Shown here: positions 24,803 to 35,370 of the stretch, one piece after another
Numbering within the stretch: position 1 is the stretch's first letter
Layout of the letters: each line of letters opens with the position of its first letter
DNA from: Littorina saxatilis
Lineage: Eukaryota > Mollusca > Gastropoda > Littorinimorpha > Littorinidae
Assembly (NCBI RefSeq): GCF_037325665.1
Contig: NC_090251.1
Coordinates: 30,509,326-30,573,325 of the forward strand
Direction: 5' to 3'
Length of the DNA stretch: 64,000 nucleotides
Notes under the pieces: model-generated
The model's input: the letters and a program-made list of their open reading frames with translations, nothing else
Database searches by the model: none
What the model was told of the DNA's origin: nothing
Translations under genes and position numbers: made by a program

Positions 24803-25112
24803 CAAGGGCGGATCCATGGGGGGGTTTCCGGGGTTTCCGGTTGTTGTTTAAAGTTTAGATAAAAAATAAAGATTTAAATTTGAAAATAAAGAAAAGTTGA
24901 TGGCTCAGATTGCACCAGATTGCTCCATTTTCCTTGTTTTTATCAACATTTTCCGGGAGGGCATGCCCCCGGACCTCATTGGGAAATTTGGGTGCTTTGC
25001 GCCCTCAACGAAACGGTACGCGTCGTCGATCAATCCCTAAAAGAAATTTGGACCCACCCCCAACCCCCCCCCCCTCCCCCGCCCCCCTTAAAAAGGATGT
25101 GATCCGCCCCTG
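24803..25112. mobile_element. CAAGGGCGG-ended TIR element with 5-bp TSD
   Basis: The ends CAAGGGCGGATC and GATCCGCCCCTG are inverted repeats. CTAGA flanks both sides (24798-24802 and 25113-25117). Length is 310 bp and it is non-coding. CAGGG-type ends are usual in hAT elements, but the visible duplication is 5 bp rather than 8. A partial relative is at 1-155. Confidence 0.75.
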
Positions 25113-25266
25113 CTAGATGTTTACAGTTACTCATACCCTAAATCAATTGAGGCTCTTATACACTCCCCTTGCATGCTGCCATTTTGTTTTTGAGGCCATT
25201 ATTTTGAGGACGCTGCGTACGTGTAATTTTATGGTAATTAAAAAAAAAAGTCATCACTTGTGCCCC

Positions 25267-26152
25267 TTTTTATATTTAGTCAAGTTTTGACTAAATATTT
25301 TAACATCGAGGGGGAATCGAAACGAGGGTCGTGGTGTATGTGCGTGTGTCTGTGTGTCTGTGTGTCTGTGTGTGTGTGTGTGTGTGTGTGTAGAGCGATT
25401 CAGACTAAACTACTGGACCGATCTTTATGAAATTTGACATGAGAGTTCCTGGATATGAAATCCCCGAACGTTTTTTTCATTTTTTTGATAAATGTCTTTG
25501 ATGACGTCATATCCGGCTTTTCGTGAAAGTTGAGGCGGCACTGTCACGCCCTCATTTTTCAACCAAATTGGTTGAAATTTTGGTCAAGTAATCTTCGACA
25601 AAGCCCGGACTTCGGTATTGCATTTCAGCTTGGTGGCTTAAAAATTAATTAATGACTTTGGTCATTAAAAATCTGAAAATTGTAAAAAAAAATAAAAATT
25701 TATAAAACGATCCAAATTTACGTTTATCTTATTCTCCATCATTTGCTGATTCCAAAAACATATAAATATGTTATATTCGGATTAAAAACAAGCTCTAAAA
25801 ATTAAATATATAAAAATTATTATCAAAATTAAATTGTCCAAATCAATTTAAAAACACTTTCATCTTATTCCTTGTCGGTTCCTGATTCCAAAAACATATA
25901 GATATGATATGTTTGGATTAAAAACACGCTCAGAAAGTTAAAACAAAGAGAGGTACAGAAAAGCGTGCTATCCTTCTTAGCGCAACTACTACCCCGCTCT
26001 TCTTGTCAATTTCACTGCCTTTGCCATGAGCGGTGGACTGATGATGCTACGAGTATACGGTCTTGCTGAAAAATGGCATTGCGTTCAGTTTCATTCTGTG
26101 AGTTCGACAGCTACTTGACTAAATATTGTATTTTCGCCTTACGCGACTTGTT
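25267..26152 (+). mobile_element. B-family Helentron-like element, copy B3
   Basis: Full-length copy: ATTTAGTCAA...TTGACTAAAT palindrome, (GT)n, body, CTACTTGACTAAAT and TCGCCTTACGCGACTTGTT end. It faces a partial B copy in the opposite orientation at 26221. Confidence 0.8.
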
Positions 26153-26220
26153 CGGTCTCGAATAGCAGCTAGCATCTGCTGAAGAGACATTAAACCCAAA
26201 AAACCAACCAACCAACCAAC
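26153..26220 (+). mobile_element. 68-bp SINE tail inserted between two B copies
   Basis: Short segment ending GAGACATTAAACCCAAAAAA and (CCAA)n, flanked by GCGACTTGTT on both sides (26143-26152 and 26221-26230). The 10-bp direct repeat and the A/C-rich tail identify a heavily 5'-truncated retroposon. Confidence 0.7.
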
Positions 26221-26802
26221 GCGACTTGTTAACTTTCTGAGCGTGTTTTTAATCCAAACATATCACATCTATATGTTTTTGGAATCAGGAACCCACAAGG
26301 AATAAGATGAAATTGTTTTTAAATCGATTTCGGAAATTTTATTTTAATAATAGTTTTTATATTTTTAATTTTCAGAGCTTGTTTTTAATCCGAATATAAC
26401 ATATTTATATGTTTTTGGAATCAGAAAATGATGAAGAATAAGATAAACGTAAATTTGGATCGTTTTGAATTTTTATTTTTTATTTTTTTACAATTTTCAG
26501 ATTTTTAATGACCAAAGTCATTAATCATTTTTTAAGCCACCAAGCTGAAATGCAATACCGAAGTCCGGCCTTCGTCGAAGATTGCTGGGCCAAAATGTCA
26601 ATCAATTTGATTGAAAAATGAGGGTGTGACAGTGCCGCCTCAACTTTTACAAAAAGCCGGATATGACGTCATCAAAGGTATTTATCGAAAAAAAGAAAAA
26701 AACATCCGGGGATATCATTCCCAGGAACTCTCATGTCAAATTTCATAAAGATCGGTCCAGTAGTTTGGTCTGAATCGCTCTACACACACACACAGACAGA
26801 CA

Positions 26803-26883
<81 letters not shown>

Positions 26884-26950
26884 CACAACCCTCGTCTCGA
26901 TTCCCCCCTCTACGTTAAAACATTTAGTCAAAACTTGACTAAATGTAAAA
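26221..26950 (-). mobile_element. B-family element, copy B4, 3'-truncated
   Basis: It carries the 5' palindrome (about 26925-26947), the CA tract and most of the body but lacks the terminal stretch of about 170 bp and the 3' hairpin. Before the SINE tail inserted, it abutted B3 in inverted orientation. Confidence 0.75.
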
Positions 26951-27345
26951 ATGGACACTTTGTATGTTCATATTTCTTTATTGACATTTTCACGACGTTT
27001 TCTTTGACGTCCCTGCTGGTGTTGGCAACACTTTACAAATATGGCGCAGTCATTCTTTGCAGCCGTTTGTAGTTACACTTTGAAACTTGCAGTTGCAATG
27101 TAATTTGGATAAAGAAACGTTCAAAACCTCATTAATTTTCATGTCCTATGCTAGTGGAATTACGGGAGCTAAAGGGGTACCACTAATTGCAACAAAAATG
27201 AAATCAGCACAGACTGGTAGATAAAGTGTCCTTTAGTACCCAGTTCAAAATCTAAGCCCTGAGGTAATGGAATAAGTGAGTTATCGGATCAGAAAAGTCA
27301 TGCAATCACACGGAACAAGCAGATTTGACTGGTTTGGCCTGCCGT
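26951..27345. other. Presumed promoter region of the CXC-family gene
   Basis: No repeat was recognised here. It precedes a GC-richer stretch (27340-27420) that ends in a good splice donor. No TATA box was secured. Confidence 0.3.
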
Positions 27346-27945
27346 CGCAAAGCCGGAAGTGTAATGCGCGCCATGCACTCAAAGTCTAGTCGAACGTGCT
27401 TCGCGTGGCCACATGCAAAAAGGTGAGTAATCGATAATCTTTACGTTTTTATTCGTCCTTTAACATTTTTACCACTTCATTTTCTCGGCTGCATGTGTAG
27501 AATGCTAGCGCTAGTTCTTTATTTATGCCATACGAATGCATTGGAAAGAAAAAAGCCTGATATGCAGACGACCTAGCTTCGCTAAAAGTTCGTCTGCTTC
27601 CAGACAGCACAACATGAGTCTAAAACTTGTTTTACCGTTTCAAACGTGCAGATAATCTTTGCAGTTGATATGCTCAGCATCACAAATACAATTATGAAGT
27701 TAGATTAGAAAAAAAAGTATATTATACTCAAAGACCGTGCGAATTGTTGATCGTGCTTCCAGTATGTATGGTAGGCGAATGCTGTCAAAAATAACCTTCC
27801 TGTTGCACTGTTCGGTGATGTTTTATTTATGTTTTTTATGTTATTGTCGCCATTGCTGACACTTTTAGCACTTCTCTGATGGAATGCTATCACGATAGCC
27901 TTTATTTGATGCGTATATCATTAATGTTATCATTTTTTTCTACAG

Positions 27946-30452
27946 TCACCTGCTTTCTGAGCGAAAACCTTGCTCTACAGCAGTGACCACTGCGAATGAG
28001 ACAAGAATGAGGTAGGTTTGACATATCAGCAATTTCTATTAAAGGCTAAAAAAAAAAAGTTTTCATAAAAAAGGCTTAATAAAACAAATCCCGTATATGT
28101 TTATATTTTCAATAAATCATGTTTCAGTGGAACCCCTTTCTTGAGACCAACAAACTAATCTGAGAAAACCAGGTCTTAAAATGGAGGGTCTTAATAAGGG
28201 TGTTTCACTGTATTCAGGATATTTTATAATAAAATATGCTGTACTACTTAAAGACAAAATGAATTAGCGTCTGGACAATTATACACACAGTGTCAATCCA
28301 ACTGCTTTATTTAAGTTTATGTTATAAATGATTTTTTTCCAGATCATGGAGCAGTTGTGTATTATGTGTGGAGGCAGCCTTTATTCAGGGGAGCAGATCG
28401 TCATTCTGCAACAGAAGGGAAGAGACACCATACACAGAGTCAGTACCCAGCGTGGTGATTCAATTGTTGTTGCAGAGGGGCAGGCTGTGCATGTACGTTG
28501 TCGCCGTTCATATACGAACAAGCACAACATAGCAGCCTACCTTCGTGGGAAAAAAGATGAAGATACTGCTGCAAATTTGCACCAAGGACTGCGGTCAAAG
28601 AATCAGCCCTTTGATTTCAGGAAATGTTGTTTATTTTGTGGCATGCATGCAGAACTTGTTTCAAAACGAGGTCCAACAGTACTTCCTGTTCGCACTTTAG
28701 ATTTTCAGAAGACCGTCTATAGAATCTGTGCTGAAAGAGCAGACGAATGGCCTGAAAAAGTAAAATGCAAGATAGAATTCGTCTCGGACCTTCCAGCAGC
28801 TGATGCTTTGTACCACCAATCATGCAGCACCAACTGAATTTTAGAACAAAAAGGAAACTTCCAAAGTGCTTTGCATCAGACACTGACAACAAAAGACCAA
28901 AACAAGGAAGACCAGTCGATGAAAAAAGAGCAGAAGCGTTCAGAAAAGTTGTCAATTATCTGCAAAAAAACGATACAGAAGTCACCATCATCGACCTCAT
29001 CAGAAAAATGAAAGAGTTTACATGTGGTGACTGTTATAGTCACTCAAAGATGAAAGAAGAATTAAAGAAACATTTTGGTAATGAAATTATCATCACAGAA
29101 ATGGAGGGGAAAGCAAACGTGGTAACATTTCAGAGGACTACATGGTCTATTCTTCATTCCTTTTATTCGACACCTGAGACGACCGACGAAGAAACTCAAA
29201 AAGACAACATCATCAGAGCTGCTGCTGAACTTATCAAAAGTGACATTAAGAAGATAAACACCAGCAGAAAAGAATACCCAAGTCCAGACAGCACTTTCTC
29301 AATTACAGCAAACCTTGATTTTGTGCCAAAATCCTTGCAAACTTTCCTCGGAGAGATCTTCAGTGGAAAGGACACTGATGTGAAGGTTGCTTCAATCGGC
29401 CAAGCAATTATGCAAGCAGCTCGCCCAAGAATTTTAATTGCTCCACTGCAGATTGGTCTTGGAGTTCAGATGCACCACTGTTTTGGTTCTGTACTCCCTT
29501 GGATTCAGCTCCTCTTACAGAGAAGTAAAGACGGACGAAATGAGTGCGGCTGCCACCCAGGAGATAATCGTGCCAGCCACAGATGAACATTTCATGCAGT
29601 ACATGGCAGACAATGTCGATCATAACACTGGAACAATTGATGGCCTGAATACCTTCCATGGAATGGGCATGATTGCTTCCATAACCCCGTTCATCAAAAA
29701 AGGGTCGTCCATCGCTCTGAAAACAGAGGTTAGGCTGGAGGAGGTCATGAAGAAAGCCCGTGTCAAAATCAGTTTCTACGATGAGAGATGTGAAGGCCTG
29801 GCAAGTCTCACCTATGAGAAGTTAAGGACAGTCCTAGTTGAAGACCCTACCAAAGAAGTTGAAGTCCTATGGAAGTCAGCATGGCTGCTCAGTCCTCAGA
29901 GACCGTTCTGGTCAGGAGTAATGCAGGCCGTCCACAATGGTGACTTTCCAGGTCAGTCATCTATTGTCTTCTTGCCGATGATTGATCTCAAACCCAGTGA
30001 CAAACCTTGTATCTATTCAACGCTGTTGTTTCTTTCTGCTGAAGCTAGGCGATACAACAAAACCCCTGTAGTCACCTTTTGATCAGCCCCTGTGGTGGAA
30101 GGCCCTCAGCATCATATCAGCAGAAGCAGCTTTCAGTGAGCTACGTTCTGTAGTTCTTCGGCTTGGTCCCTTCCACATGGAGATGAGTTTTCTCGCTTGT
30201 ATAGGACATCTCATGGCGGAAACTGGGCTGTACGATGCACTATGCACTGTGTATGCCCCAAATGCTGCCAAAGCACATCGGCCCCTACCAGCAGCACCAG
30301 CAGCTCTTCTGAAAGTGATTCGGTGTGCATGCAAGACTGACTGTGACACAAGAAGATGCAGCTGTCGTAAACACGGACTCGTTTATTCGCCTGGGTGTGG
30401 ACAGTGTCGTGGTGCCAGTTGCTCCAATTCCCCGTCCAACTTTACTGAATAA
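27946..30452 (+). pseudogene. CXC-tailed multicopy family gene, spliced but frame-broken
   Basis: Non-coding 5' exons are supported by donor AG|GTGAGT after 27422, exon 27946-28011 (CTACAG / GAG|GTAGGT), and an acceptor at 28342 just before ATG 28346. The protein starts with Cys-rich modules (MEQLCIMCGGS, VRCRRSY, CCLFCGMHAE). The central motif is QYMADNVDHNTGTIDG, then TFHGMGMI, a signature I recall from many uncharacterised cnidarian and mollusc proteins. It ends in a CXC (tesmin/TSO1-like) zinc motif, CKTDCDTRRCSCRKHGL ... CGQCRG, with one usual Cys replaced by Tyr (GLVYSPGC). Coding sequence runs through four frames (about 28346-28837, 28840-29490, 29490-30080, 30085-30452), so about three frameshifts. 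Function unknown. The retained 5' introns argue against a processed copy. Confidence 0.7.
28125..28210. mobile_element. TA-type MITE in a 5' UTR intron
   Basis: The ends CAGTGGAACCCC and GGGTGTTTCACTG are inverted, followed by TA on the right; the left TA is lost. The interior has GAGACC ... GGTCTTAAAATGGAGG. It belongs with 48480-48629 and with the ends amplified at 63.1-64 kb. Confidence 0.65.
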
Positions 30453-30529
30453 GGCGAGGCATATTGAGAAGCAGAGGTGAGAGAATATAAAAGGGTGTGC
30501 GTGTGCTTGAAAGCACATGCGTGTGTATT

Positions 30530-30535
<6 letters not shown>

Positions 30536-30600
<65 letters not shown>

Positions 30601-30657
30601 TTGGGTGTTTGTGTGTGTGTGTGTGAGTGTGTTTGTGTTTGTGTGTGTGTGTGTGTG
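30536..30657. repeat. (GT)n microsatellite
   Basis: GT tract with TTTG interruptions just downstream of the CXC gene. 30658-31387 shows no gene that I can support. Confidence 0.9.
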
Positions 30658-31387
30658 TTTATGCGAAAAAGCACTCGGATTCTATTTTCAACGCGTTTTG
30701 TGTCAACTACTGCCGTCATAGATATTAAATAGCTGCATTTCTGAGTCCTCTGAGCCGAGATCTTTCTAACGAGATGCAACATGCTTATCTTGGAGAACAA
30801 AACAGTGTCTTCTTCCACTAATGTATGACGTCACTAATATGCAAATTTCTCGATTGTGCCGATAGTTTGAAACTTAGATTTTGCACTGGGCACTAACCAG
30901 ACTGTTTTGAGAACATTCCCGCAAAAAAAAATTTTGTTGCAAAAACTGGTGGGTTGAAGCATGATTTTTGGCACGGTAACCGCACTATACTGCGTAGAAT
31001 GTCTACTAATCGAAATATTCAATGTAAGCCGCGCCTGGTTTGACGGAGTAACAGGGCAAACAACGTCGTCCCTATTCAGCGATCTTTGAATTTTCAAGAC
31101 TGAACTTTGTGAGGGCTTTTATTGATTGTCAGAGCCTTTGAATCATTCGCATTTTGTTACTGTTCAAATCGCTACTTCCAAACCCGCATCGTGCCAATGA
31201 CAACCAATGAGCGCTTGTGGGGTGATAACGCGAGACAACTCCTGTGGTCTTGCCGCGAGGTGGCGCCAGTTACCAGCCGAAAGAAAGAAGGGGCATAAAC
31301 CTCACCAGAACCGACCATTGTCTGTTTACCGTATAGAATGCACGACTTACACACGAACTGTCACATGCTGTTTGGGACCAATGTAAG

Positions 31388-31500
31388 TTTTTATATTTAG
31401 TCAAGTTTTGACTAAATATTTTAACATCGAGGGGGAATCGAAACGAGGGTCGTGGTGTATGTGCGTGTGTGTGTGTTTGTGTGTCAGTGTGTGTGTGTGT

Positions 31501-31543
<43 letters not shown>

Positions 31544-32303
31544 GATTCAGACTAAACTACTGGACCGATCTTTATGAAATTTGACATGAGAGTTCCTGGG
31601 TATGAAATCCCCGAATTTGTTTTTCATTTTTTTGATAAATGTCTTTGATGACGTCACATCCGGCTTTTCGTGAAAGTTGAGGCGGCACTGTCACGCCCTC
31701 ATTTTTCAACCAAATTGGTTGAAATTTTGGTCAAGTACTCTTCGACGAAGCCCGGGGTTCGGTATTGCATTTCAGCTTGGTGGCTTAAAAATTAATTGAT
31801 GACTTTGGTCATTAAAAATCTGAAAATTGTAAAAAAAAATAAAAATTTATAAAACGATCCAAATTTACGTTTATCTTATTCTCCATCATTTGCTGATTCC
31901 AAAAACATATAAATATGTTATATTTGGATTAAAAACAAGCTCTGAAAAAATTAAATATATAAAAATTATTATCAAAATTTTTTTTTCGAAATCAATTTAA
32001 AAACACTTTCATCTTATTCCTTGTCGGTTCCTGATTCCAAAAATATATAGATATGATATGTTTGGATTAAAAACACGCTCAGAAAGTTAAAACAAAGAGA
32101 GGTACAGAAAAGCGTGCTATCCTTCTCAGCGCAACGAATACCCCGCTCTTCTTGTCAATTCCACGTGCACTGCCTTTGCCACGGGCGGTGGAGTGACGAT
32201 GCTACGAGTATACGGTCTTGCTGCGTTGCGTTGCGTTCAGTTTCATTCTGTGAGTTCGACAGCTACTTGACTAAATATTGTATTTTCGCCTTACGCGACT
32301 TGT
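31388..32303 (+). mobile_element. B-family Helentron-like element, copy B5
   Basis: Full-length copy with the 5' palindrome, a GT tract broken by CAGTG, the AT-rich body, and the CTTGACTAAAT and TCGCCTTACGCGACTTGT end. Highly similar to B3, suggesting recent spread. Confidence 0.8.
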
Positions 32304-32887
32304 TTCTTGTTTTGGTTGAGAAAATTAGCCAGAGTTGCTGAAGAAGCCTAAAACTACCCTTTCATCTGTTTTGGAAATATCAAATAATAAAAGTTTGTCA
32401 GTGAGATAAATTCAGAAATAATTATGTTCTACCTCCAAATGGCCTTCGACGTCAGTGACGTTTTGGGTACAAACACTTTTTGTGGCAATGAACAGATTGT
32501 TTTTCAGAGCATGGAATTCAGTAAACGGATAATTGCTGGCAGCAAGAGTGGGGCAAAGAGTGTAGATGAAGTGTACCCTCAGTAAAGTTTATCCCGGACC
32601 AAAGTCTCTACCTGCGCCGGCATGCAGGAGTAGACTCTTGCATACCGCCCCAGAACTAGGTTGGCTGACATTTTAGGGATTTCCAGATGCTGATCGTGTA
32701 CAGGAAAAGAGTTTTCATTTTTCCTTAATTAAATGTTTTTGTGTAGATTTTCCAATCTATGTGGGCGTCTGAGGTGGGTTTTTTTCTATAATGAATAATT
32801 GTCTCGTGTTCTCTGTTTGATTTGCAGGTCATGCGCAGCCACTTATGTTACATTTCCCTTTAGAAGCTTCGGTGTAGCTAGTAGTTT
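32304..32887. other. No gene seen
   Basis: Includes a short block ACTCTTGCATACCGCCCCAG and a polypyrimidine tract, but no exon pattern that I can support. Confidence 0.3.
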
Positions 32888-33250
32888 GTTTATTTATATG
32901 GGATATATATGTATATTGCGCTTCGTTGTTCTCTAAGCGCTTTACATATTAATTTCTGCCGTGTGAGATGGAATTTTTTACACAATATATATTACGCATT
33001 CACATCGGCCAGTAAATCTCAAGTCATTACGGCGAATATTTACTTTTCACGGCCTATTATTCCAAATGGACATTTTTTTTTTATTATCTATGCCTATACA
33101 TTTTTGCCAGGAAAGACCCTTTTGTCAATCGTGGTAGCACACCCCAATGTAGTGTACACGAAGGGACCTCAGTTTTTCGTCTCATCCGAAAGACTAGCAC
33201 TTGAACCCACCACCTGGGCTAGGAAAGGGGGAAGAAAATTGCTTACGCCC
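32888..33250 (-). mobile_element. tRNA-type SINE, antisense, headless
   Basis: On the minus strand it carries the same core as the SINE at 37206: CTTTCGGATGAGACGAAAAA, GGTCCCTTCGTGT, CAATCGTGGGATCTTTAACG-like blocks and CCTGGCAAAAATGTATAGGC. It then ends ATTCCATCTCACACGGCAGA ... GTAAAGCGCTTAGAGAAC. The tRNA-like head is replaced by (GACCCA)n sequence at 33255-33290. Confidence 0.7.
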
Positions 33251-33336
33251 CGACGGACCCAGACCCAGACCCAGACCTACTGTATTCGCACATTTGTATG
33301 TGAGAGACGGCCGAGCCCGAGCCAGAGAGAACTCGA

Positions 33337-33700
33337 ACTTGAACTCGAACTCGAAAACTTTATTACCGAGGGATGATAGCATTAGGTCCATATGGTCCTT
33401 TCTTACAGCTAGTCCCTACTATAATACACACATGAAACAAAGAACAAATATGAAGAATTTAAAAAAAAAACAATAGGGAAAGGTATAACAAAATAAAAAT
33501 TCAAAATTCAAAAGTGTGCTTGTTTAATGGAAGCATACTATTCACTTTCTCTTTTACACATCCTCACACACACTCGCACAAAGTGTACATCGACTTAGTC
33601 GTTAGAGAGGTGCTTTCGGAGCTGTCTTTTAAAAGAGGAAAATGACAGACATGACCTAATATTTACAGGTAGTGAATTCCAAAGGAACGCACCAGAATAA
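33337..33700 (-). mobile_element. Antisense retroposon 3' end with (GAGTTC)n tail
   Basis: On the minus strand the sequence reads ...TCGGTAATAAAGTTTTCGAG then GTTCGAGTTC repeats: an AATAAA signal followed by a short tandem tail. The upstream part (to about 33700) is non-coding and probably the 3' UTR of a truncated LINE. Confidence 0.5.
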
Positions 33701-33704
33701 GAAC

Positions 33705-35018
33705 AAGTCGCGTAAGGCGAAAATACAACATTTAGTCAAGTAGCTGTCGAACTCACAGAATGGCTTTTTTTGTATGGCCATGTTGGGTTTGATGCGTGCA
33801 TGCCTGGTTTTCTCCTGTAGATGGGTGTCGGCACAGAAGGTCTGCCCGCTGTCCTCAGCCAACATGCTCCGTCTTCATGGCAGCTCAAATTTTTTATCGA
33901 GGTTCTCTCCTCTAGATCCGCCGTGTTTCGCCTAGGGGCTTTCGCTGCCTAGTTGATAGGGTCACCTCGTAGAGGATGTGGTCATAGACCACGCACGGTC
34001 GGTCTTGGGATAGGGAAACGTTATGCTAGTCCGGAGGGATTACGCCACAATGGCCACCTCGCGAAGACCCAGGGTCCTAGACTAGGGAGGTCCAAGGGGG
34101 AGCACCGGGAGGGCTACCCCTCTACCCGCACCTCCAACACAATCCCTTCCCCTGGTAGCTTCATCCCCAAGGAGGAAACAAAGCTACCTGCAACACCCCG
34201 AACTCACAGAATGAAACTGAACGCAATGCCATTTTACTCGTAGCATCGTCAGTTGACCGCTCATGGCAAAGGCAGTGAAATTGACAAGAAGAGCGGGGTA
34301 GTAGTTGCGCTAAGAAGGATAGCACGCTTTTCTGTACCTCTCTTTGTTTTAACTTTCTGAGCGTGTTTTTAATCCAAACATATCATATCTATATGTTTTT
34401 GGAATCAGGAACCGACAAGGAATAAGATGAAAGTGTTTTTAAATTGATTTGGACAATTTAATTTTGATAATAATTTTTATATATTTAATTTTCAGAGCTT
34501 GTTTTTAATCCGAATATAACATATTTATATGTTTTTGGAATCAGCAAATGATGGAGAATAAGATAAACGTAAATTTGGATCGTTTTATAAATTGTTTTTT
34601 TTTTTACAATTTTCTGATTTTTAATGACCAAAGTCATTAATTAATTTTTAAGCCACCACGCTGAAATGCAATACCGAAGTCCGGGCTTTGTCGAAGATTA
34701 CTTGACCAAAATTTGAACCAATTTGGTTGAAAAATGAGGGCGTGACAGTGCCGCCTCAACTTTCACGAAAAGCCGGATATGACGTCATCAAAGACATTTA
34801 TCAAAAAAATGAAAAAAACGTTCGGGGATTTCATACCCAGGAACTCTCGTGTCAAATTTCATAAAGATCGGTCCAGTAGTTTAGTCTGAATCGCTCTACA
34901 CACACACACACACACACGCACACACGCACACACGCACACACGCACATACACCACGACCCTCGTCTCGATTCCCCCTCTACGTTAAAACATTTAGTCAAAA
35001 CTTGACTAAATGTAAAAA
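33705..35018 (-). mobile_element. B-family element, copy B6, with a nested insertion
   Basis: The full B structure is present but split. 33705-33762 holds the 3' end, 34199-35018 the body and the 5' palindrome. The break is exactly the inserted segment 33763-34198. Confidence 0.8.
33763..34198. mobile_element. 436-bp retroposon-like insertion with 15-bp TSD
   Basis: Flanked by CGAACTCACAGAATG on both sides (33748-33762 and 34199-34213). A 15-bp target duplication is typical of LINE-mediated insertion. The interior is GC-rich (GTTTCGCCTAGGGGCTTTCG, GGGAGGTCCAAGGGGGAGC) and unlike the AT-rich host. No ORF or tRNA-like head; the family is not recognised. Confidence 0.7.
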
Positions 35019-35019
35019 C

Positions 35020-35175
35020 TAGTTTTAAACAAATCGATGCGGGGCCTTGGCACGGCAAGGTTATTTCGAGTGTTTGAATAATATGACGGAGATGATTTGA
35101 AGAGTTGTATAAGATATGTTGGGGCGTCCTTATAGACGACTTTATACATAAATGAACATTTATTATACAAAAGCT
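35020..35175 (-). mobile_element. LINE C-terminal fragment with inverted neighbour
   Basis: On the minus strand it reads QLLYNKCSFMYKVVYKDAP, TYLIQLFKSS, then a 3' portion (RNNLAVPRPRIDLFK). It continues the protein found at 41.7-42.5 kb (motif LKTNQSANFLL). Just to its right (35175-35210), on the opposite strand, the preceding motif LKTNQRAKLF appears, so the element is inverted at this junction. Confidence 0.6.
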
Positions 35176-35349
35176 GCTTTTTTAAAGACCAACCAGAGAG
35201 CAAAACTTTTTTCTGTTCAAAACATTTTTGTCACAACCCAGGTTAATATTCCGAAAACGATTTTGCAAAATTTTGTGTTGCTGATTTTTTATTTAATAAA
35301 ATCCGATTTCGCGCACCTGATCAAACTGCACCGGGCGCCCTGAGGCCAG

Positions 35350-35357
35350 TGACGTCA
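35350..35357. promoter_or_regulatory. CRE-like palindrome TGACGTCA
   Basis: A perfect CREB/ATF-type palindrome lies 13 bases before the THAP gene start codon, within TGACGTCACTAG. The same 12 bases occur at 41530-41541 just upstream of the P2X7-like first exon. Binding is not shown by sequence alone. Confidence 0.4.
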
Positions 35358-35370
35358 CTAGTGGAACATC

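Noticed and set aside
28346-30452. CXC-family locus as a DNA transposon with transposase
   Set aside because: No terminal repeats, target duplication or DDE signature recognised; 5' UTR introns look gene-like.
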